This document shows, piece after piece, positions 19,441 to 23,191 of a stretch of DNA of 23,191 nucleotides. A program made the position numbers and the translations under genes. The stretch lies in the NCBI GenBank assembly GCA_028712015.1, contig JAQTRB010000005.1, positions 1 to 23,191 of the forward strand, read 5' to 3'. Every line of letters starts with the position of its first letter. The stretch's first letter is position 1. A model generated the notes under the pieces. It was not told the DNA's origin. It made no database searches and saw nothing but the letters and a program-made list of their open reading frames with translations. Origin of the DNA: Syntrophales bacterium. GTDB taxonomy: Bacteria; Desulfobacterota; Syntrophia; Syntrophales; UBA5619.

Positions 19441-21485
19441 TCCGTCTTTTCCCCCGTCAAGGCAAGAAAGGTCTCCTCATCGAGGATGGAGATCCCCTGC
19501 CGTCGCGCCTTCTCTATTTTGGATCCGGCTGCATCTCCCGCGACAACGTAATCGGTCGATTTGGTCACGGAGCTGCCGACTTCTCCCCCCAGGGATTCCA
19601 CGAGGGCCTTGGCCTCGTTGCGGCCCAATCGGGCGAGGGTTCCTGTAAAGACGACTTTCTTGCCCGTCAGAGGCGTCACCTGCGGCGGCGGGATCTCCCG
19701 TGATGTGACGCCCGCATGACGGAGCTTTTCGATGACTTTCAGATTGGCAGGTTCCCGGAAGAATCCGGCGATGGCCGCTGCCACCTCGGGACCGATGTCC
19801 CGTACGGCCAGCAGATCCTCGTTGGTGGCGGCCATGAGGGCATCCAGCGTGCCGTAGGTCTGGGCGAGTCGCTTCGCCGTCCGTTCGCCGACGTGTCGGA
19901 TGCCGAGGGCGAAGATCAGGCGGTCCAGCGGCGGGTTTTTCGCCCGCGCAATGGCCGTGAGCAGATTTTTTGCCGATATTTCGCCCATCCTCTCCAGACC
20001 GAGAAGTTGTTCCCGTGTCAGGCGGAAGAGGTCGGCCGGGTCATGGATCAGCCCGCTGGTCACGAGTTGGCTGACCATTTTGTCTCCCAGCCCCTCGATA
20101 TCCAGCGCCCCGCGGGAGGCGAAGTGGGCAATGTGTTCGCGGATCTGTGCCGGGCAGGAGAGACCGATGCACCGGTGAGCGACCTCGCCTTCCATCCGGA
20201 TGACGCGGGAACCGCATTCCGGGCAGGTTTCCGGCATGGTGAAAGGCCTCTCCGCGCCGGTTCTCGCGGTCTGGACGACCCCGACGACCTCGGGAATGAC
20301 GTCCCCCGCCCGTTGAATCAACACCGTATCCCCGATGCGGATGTCCTTCTTTCGGACCTCGTCCTCGTTGTGCAGCGTTGCGCGGCTGACCGTTACGCCG
20401 CCGACGCGGACCGGCCTCATGACGGCAACGGGCGTCAGAACGCCGGTCCGTCCGACCTGAACGACGATATCCTCGATCACCGTTCTCTCCCGGACGGCCG
20501 CGAATTTACAGGCGACCGCCCAGCGGGGGCTGCGGGAAACGAACCCGAGACGCTCCTGCAGGAGCAGGTCGTTCACCTTGATCACGATTCCATCGATCTC
20601 ATACGGGAGTTGATCGCGAATGCCGTCCATCCGATGATAGTACCGGATGCATTCTTCGATGTCCGCCCCGTGGCGGATCAACGGGTTCACCTGAAATGCC
20701 CAGGAGGCAAGCGTGCGAAGCACCTCCTGCTGCGTCCGGAAGGGCGCCCCTTCCACCGTTCCGACGGCATATGCGAAAAGGGTCAAAGGGCGCCGTGCCG
20801 TGATCCGTGAGTCGAGCTGACGCAGGGATCCCGCGGCCGCGTTGCGGGGATTGGCGAAAGGCGGTTCCCCCTGTTCAGCCCGGCGGCGGTTCAGGTTGGC
20901 GAATGCCTCCCGCTCCATGCAGACCTCGCCGCGGATCTCGATTCTTTCGGGGATTTCAGCGATACGGACTTCATGCGGATTACTCCTTTCCCCTGCGTAC
21001 GCGAGGGTCAGCGGAACCGTCGGGATTGTCCGGAGGTTGAAGGTGACATCCTCCCCGACGGTTCCGTCCCCACGAGTCGAACCCACCGTCAATCGTCCCG
21101 ATTCGTAGAGCAGATTGACGGCCAGGCCGTCGAGCTTCGGTTCCACGACATAGAGGATCGGGATTTCGCTTTCCAGAAAGCGGTGGCAACGGCGGTCGAA
21201 TTCTCGGATCTCCTCGTCGGAGAAGGCATTGGCCAGGCTCAGCATCGGGGTTCGGTGGGTGACGGCGCCGAACTTCTCCACGGGCGGAGCGCCCACCCGC
21301 TGCGTTGGGGAGCCCGGCGTGGCGAGATCGGGAAATTGCGTTTCCAGATCGATCAATTCCCGGAGAAGGAGGTCATAATCGGTATCAGAGATCTCCGGAT
21401 CATCCAGCTGGTAGTAACGCATGTTGTGGTGGAGGATGATTTCACGGAGCGCTTCGATCCTGATCCGTGTCGCTTCACGATTCAT
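19437..21485 (-). CDS. ligA: NAD-dependent DNA ligase LigA
   Basis: LigA seals nicks between Okazaki fragments and after repair, using NAD+ to form an enzyme-AMP intermediate. The 682 residues (E. coli 671) show all domains in order. The Ia domain is at the N-terminus (HHNMRYYQLDDPEISDTDYD in part). The adenylation domain has the AMP-accepting Lys117 in VEPKLDGLAVNLLYESG. The OB fold contains VQVGRTGVLTPVAVM and VLIQRAGDVIPEV. A four-Cys zinc finger follows (CPECG, then HRCIGLSCPAQ), then the helix-hairpin-helix region (LDIEGLGDKM, IFALGIRHVGERTAKRLA). A C-terminal BRCT domain starts near KKVVFTGTLARLGRNEAKAL (in part). An AGGAT ribosome site precedes ATG 21485. A small uncharacterised gene lies 81 bases upstream on the same strand; no separate ligA promoter is obvious. 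Confidence 0.98.
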   Translation of the reverse strand: MNREATRIRIEALREIILHHNMRYYQLDDPEISDTDYDLLLRELIDLETQFPDLATPGSPTQRVGAPPVEKFGAVTHRTPMLSLANAFSDEEIREFDRRCHRFLESEIPILYVVEPKLDGLAVNLLYESGRLTVGSTRGDGTVGEDVTFNLRTIPTVPLTLAYAGERSNPHEVRIAEIPERIEIRGEVCMEREAFANLNRRRAEQGEPPFANPRNAAAGSLRQLDSRITARRPLTLFAYAVGTVEGAPFRTQQEVLRTLASWAFQVNPLIRHGADIEECIRYYHRMDGIRDQLPYEIDGIVIKVNDLLLQERLGFVSRSPRWAVACKFAAVRERTVIEDIVVQVGRTGVLTPVAVMRPVRVGGVTVSRATLHNEDEVRKKDIRIGDTVLIQRAGDVIPEVVGVVQTARTGAERPFTMPETCPECGSRVIRMEGEVAHRCIGLSCPAQIREHIAHFASRGALDIEGLGDKMVSQLVTSGLIHDPADLFRLTREQLLGLERMGEISAKNLLTAIARAKNPPLDRLIFALGIRHVGERTAKRLAQTYGTLDALMAATNEDLLAVRDIGPEVAAAIAGFFREPANLKVIEKLRHAGVTSREIPPPQVTPLTGKKVVFTGTLARLGRNEAKALVESLGGEVGSSVTKSTDYVVAGDAAGSKIEKARRQGISILDEETFLALTGEKTE

Positions 21486-21566
21486 CGTGCGTCATCCTGG
21501 TGAGGATCCGGATTGTTAAAGCAACTGGCCATCGGCAAGAGGGATGTTTGAAACGATTTTTGGGGT

Positions 21567-21839
21567 TCACGATTTGACCAGCCGCAACACCGGCTTGATT
21601 TTTGGAGGTTTTTCAGGTTCCACCTGCCGCTTTTGTTTCATGATCTGTTCATTGAAGATGTGATTTTTGGCTCGAACCGCATTGATAATGAAAAAGATGA
21701 TGACCGCTTTTTCCCATTCCTTCGTAGGTTCAAACTGTTCCATCCGCTGCCGGTATTTTCCCCAGAGAGAGGCAAGGGAGGCCTCATCGAAAGCGAGAAT
21801 CTGTTGCGCCAGTTTTTCGAGTGAGGATTCGAGCATCAT
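21567..21839 (-). CDS. Small charged helical protein, function unknown
   Basis: I do not recognise a family. From the ATG at 21839 the product is 90 residues, predicted mostly helical (ESSLEKLAQQILAFDEASLA; SLWGKYRQRMEQFEPTKEWE), with one hydrophobic stretch KAVIIFFIINAVRAKN in the middle that could be a buried helix or a weak membrane segment. A basic Pro-rich tail (EKPPKIKPVLRLVKS) ends it. The in-frame ATG at 21854 is possible, but AGGGA (21846-21850) is spaced 6 bases before 21839, and the predicted transcription start near 21863 would leave almost no leader for 21854. It has its own good promoter and lies upstream of ligA on the same strand, so the two may be co-transcribed. A gene is supported by start, ribosome site and promoter; homology is unchecked. 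Confidence 0.65.
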   Translation of the reverse strand: MMLESSLEKLAQQILAFDEASLASLWGKYRQRMEQFEPTKEWEKAVIIFFIINAVRAKNHIFNEQIMKQKRQVEPEKPPKIKPVLRLVKS

Positions 21840-21869
21840 TTTCAATCCCTGCATTGATCTTTCGCATCC

Positions 21870-21898
21870 ATCTTAACGTCGGCCGTACGGAAAGTCAA
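21870..21898 (-). promoter_or_regulatory. Sigma-70-type promoter for the small gene upstream of ligA
   Basis: Minus-strand TTGACT (21893-21898), exact 17-base spacer, TAAGAT (21870-21875). The predicted start near 21863 favours translation from ATG 21839. It may also supply ligA and acyP. Confidence 0.5.
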
Positions 21899-21989
21899 AC
21901 CGAAACAACAGGCAAAACCGCAGTCCGATCCTTCCAATCATCCTTACCCGAAATTCGCTTTGCTCCGATATTCCCGTTCCAAATAGTCC

Positions 21990-22017
21990 TTGTCTTTTTG
22001 CGACTTCTCGTTATAAT
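21990..22017 (+). promoter_or_regulatory. Sigma-70-type promoter for the YfcE-type gene
   Basis: TTGTCT (21990-21995), 16-base spacer, perfect TATAAT (22012-22017). A start near 22024 leaves a short leader with GGAGGT (22034-22039). It diverges from the promoter at 21870-21898. Confidence 0.55.
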
Positions 22018-22046
22018 CAACGCGCATAGGGGCGGAGGTGAGCCGG

Positions 22047-22529
22047 GTGAAGATAGGTGTAATTTCAGATACCCATCTCCGCGGTTGCGACGAAAAACTC
22101 ACACGGAGCCTGGAACGGCTGTTCCGCGAGGCGGACCTGATATTGCATGCCGGCGATCTGACCGAACTTGCCGTTCTGGATGTTTTCGACCCAAAGGAGT
22201 TTCGGGCGGTCCGCGGCAATACGGATTCGCCTTCGGTTCGGCATCGCCTTCCCGATCAATTGGTCCTCGACGTGAACGGTTTCCGGCTGGGGATGATCCA
22301 TTGCTGTGGGGTCTCGTCCCGAATGAGCGAGACGATGGAGGAAAAATTCGGGCGCCTGGATTGCGTTGTCTTTGGTCATACACACCGGCCGTTCAACCAA
22401 GTGGTGAATGGCGTCCTCTATTTTAATCCGGGATCGGCCACGCGCGGCCGATTTCCCTCTTTCAATTCGGTCGGCGTGCTTGAGGTCGGAAAGACCATCA
22501 CTGGGAAAATCATCGAATTGGGGGATTGA
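22047..22529 (+). CDS. YfcE/MJ0936-type metallophosphoesterase
   Basis: A 160-residue calcineurin-like phosphodiesterase of the small YfcE/MJ0936 group, which hydrolyse phosphodiesters in vitro with two metal ions; physiological substrates are mostly unknown. Metal and active-site residues are visible: Asp8 and His10 (SDTHL), Asp37 (HAGDL), Asn58 (RGNTD), His85 (MIHCCG), His111 and His113 (FGHTHRPF), followed by NPGSATRGR. The usual HGH-like motif at the fifth site reads HCC here; the first His is retained. The start is GTG 22047, 7 bases after GGAGGT. An in-frame GTG at 22038 lies within the ribosome site itself and is rejected. The next gene begins about 70 bases on, the same strand. Confidence 0.92.
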   Translation: MKIGVISDTHLRGCDEKLTRSLERLFREADLILHAGDLTELAVLDVFDPKEFRAVRGNTDSPSVRHRLPDQLVLDVNGFRLGMIHCCGVSSRMSETMEEKFGRLDCVVFGHTHRPFNQVVNGVLYFNPGSATRGRFPSFNSVGVLEVGKTITGKIIELGD

Positions 22530-22600
22530 TTTTACACGGCCCGATCCGTCGTTTCTACGATGGCTGAGATTGGCGACTGGTTTTGTCGGAAAGGATGGGG

Positions 22601-23092
22601 ATGGAGACGATATTCGCGCCTTGGCGAACGGCCTACATCCGTGGAGAGAAACCCGCGGGTTGCGTTCTCTGCCGAGATTCCCTGCGGGGAGAGGACCTGG
22701 TCGTCTGCGAGGGAAAACGCAGCTACGTCATCGTGAACCGCTATCCATATACGGGCGGCCACCTGATGATTGTTCCGTTTCGCCATCTGTGCCGTCTGAG
22801 CGATCTGCTTCCCGAGGATCGGGGAGAGCTCTTCGCATTTATGGATCTGTCCGTCCGGGTACTGACCGAGGCGATGAAACCGGAGGGGTTCAACATCGGT
22901 ATGAACCTTGGAAAGGCGGCAGGAGCCGGGATCGACGACCATCTTCACTTCCATGTCGTTCCGCGGTGGGGAGGCGATACCAATTTCGTAAGCGTCATCG
23001 GCGAGGTTCGCGTCATTCCGGAGGATGTCTTGGGAACGGCCCGTGAGCTGAGACCCTATTTTAAGAAATTTCAGCGGGAGGTCTGCGGATGA
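22601..23092 (+). CDS. HIT-family nucleotide hydrolase/transferase (FHIT/Ap4A-type)
   Basis: Histidine-triad proteins hydrolyse or transfer nucleotidyl groups from substrates such as diadenosine polyphosphates or nucleoside phosphoramidates. The triad is HLHFHVVPRW, His114, His116 and His118 of 163 residues. The N-terminus METIFAPWRTAYI matches the W-APWR-xYI opening of bacterial FHIT-like members, which fixes the start at ATG 22601 rather than the in-frame TTG 22583 or ATG 22595. A CVLC pair (Cys21, Cys24) fits the structural zinc site of this subgroup. The body contains SYVIVNRYPYTGGHLMIVP (43-58 region, partly shown) and FNIGMNLGKAAGAGIDDH. AAGGATGGGG serves as ribosome site. The stop overlaps the next start as ATGA. 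The true substrate cannot be predicted from sequence. Confidence 0.94.
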   Translation: METIFAPWRTAYIRGEKPAGCVLCRDSLRGEDLVVCEGKRSYVIVNRYPYTGGHLMIVPFRHLCRLSDLLPEDRGELFAFMDLSVRVLTEAMKPEGFNIGMNLGKAAGAGIDDHLHFHVVPRWGGDTNFVSVIGEVRVIPEDVLGTARELRPYFKKFQREVCG

Positions 23093-23191
23093 AAGTGATC
23101 TATACCATCATCTTGGCGATTTTTATCATGTTCATCATCACCTTTTCCCTGGAAAATACGACAGCGATTCAACTGCGCTACTACGATTTCT
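23089..23191 (+). CDS. LapA-like (DUF1049) membrane protein, N-terminal part (3' truncated)
   Basis: Only the first 34 residues are in the window. They read MKVIYTIILAIFIMFIITFS, then LENTTAIQLRYYDF. A hydrophobic helix followed by a Glu-Asn pair and V/I-x-L-x-Y/F strands is the classic opening of the LapA (DUF1049) family, small two-pass inner-membrane proteins linked in E. coli to control of LPS synthesis. The ATG overlaps the HIT gene stop by four bases, preceded by GGGAGGT in the end of that gene. The second membrane helix and the C-terminus lie beyond the window. Confidence 0.8.
   Translation, partial: MKVIYTIILAIFIMFIITFSLENTTAIQLRYYDF

Noticed and set aside
19716..20810. 364-codon open frame on the plus strand opposite ligA
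   Set aside because: Antisense to LigA, with no recognisable domain and typical mirror-frame composition.
1..23191. Mobile elements, CRISPR arrays, tRNA/rRNA genes, toxin-antitoxin or defence loci
   Set aside because: No transposase, integrase, cas or phage-like proteins, no regularly spaced repeats and no tRNA-like cloverleaf were seen on reading both strands.

Overview
The window is a moderately GC-rich chromosomal stretch from a Gram-negative bacterium. Kdo synthesis genes (kdsA, kdsC) and the LPS transport genes lptC, lptA and lptB show an LPS outer membrane. Type-4 Fe-S uracil-DNA glycosylase, HemW, a sigma-54 locus and an adenylate kinase with a Cys/His metal site in its LID together suggest an anaerobic Desulfobacterota ('Deltaproteobacteria', Syntrophia-like). 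That placement is an inference, not a measurement.

Layout. (1) 1-6342, plus strand: a compact run kdsA(3' end)-kdsC-lptC-lptA-lptB-rpoN-hpf-ptsN-rapZ. From kdsC on, the order matches the E. coli kdsC-lptCAB-rpoN-hpf-ptsN-rapZ locus. It ties envelope LPS supply to sigma-54, ribosome hibernation and PTS(Ntr)-type signalling. It ends in a 4-base tail-to-tail overlap with (2) a minus-strand M23 endopeptidase gene (6339-7661). (3) Back-to-back promoters then lead into coaBC and an overlapping type-4 UDG gene (7816-9727). (4) 9880-12410: NfeD-type membrane serine protease, slipin and a small DUF5668-like membrane protein. (5) Minus-strand lepA-hemW (12547-15594), directly abutting. (6) 15878-16384: an exported Lys/Ala/Val/Glu-rich repeat protein containing a perfect 128-bp internal DNA duplication, closed by a strong intrinsic terminator. 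(7) Minus-strand adk and an FmdB-type zinc ribbon gene. (8) A plus-strand class I/II aminotransferase. (9) Minus-strand small helical protein-ligA-acylphosphatase. (10) Plus-strand YfcE-type phosphodiesterase, a HIT hydrolase and the 5' end of a LapA-like gene that runs off the window.

Most of the window is housekeeping. I see no phage, IS element, CRISPR array, rRNA, tRNA or defence system. The least ordinary items are the repeat protein and its recently duplicated block, a small leader ORF in a hairpin ahead of lptC whose stop overlaps the lptC start, a structured lepA leader, a dyad just upstream of adk, and an unrecognised 90-residue helical protein ahead of ligA. I do not claim a new biological system here. 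The repeat protein is the best candidate for undescribed biology.
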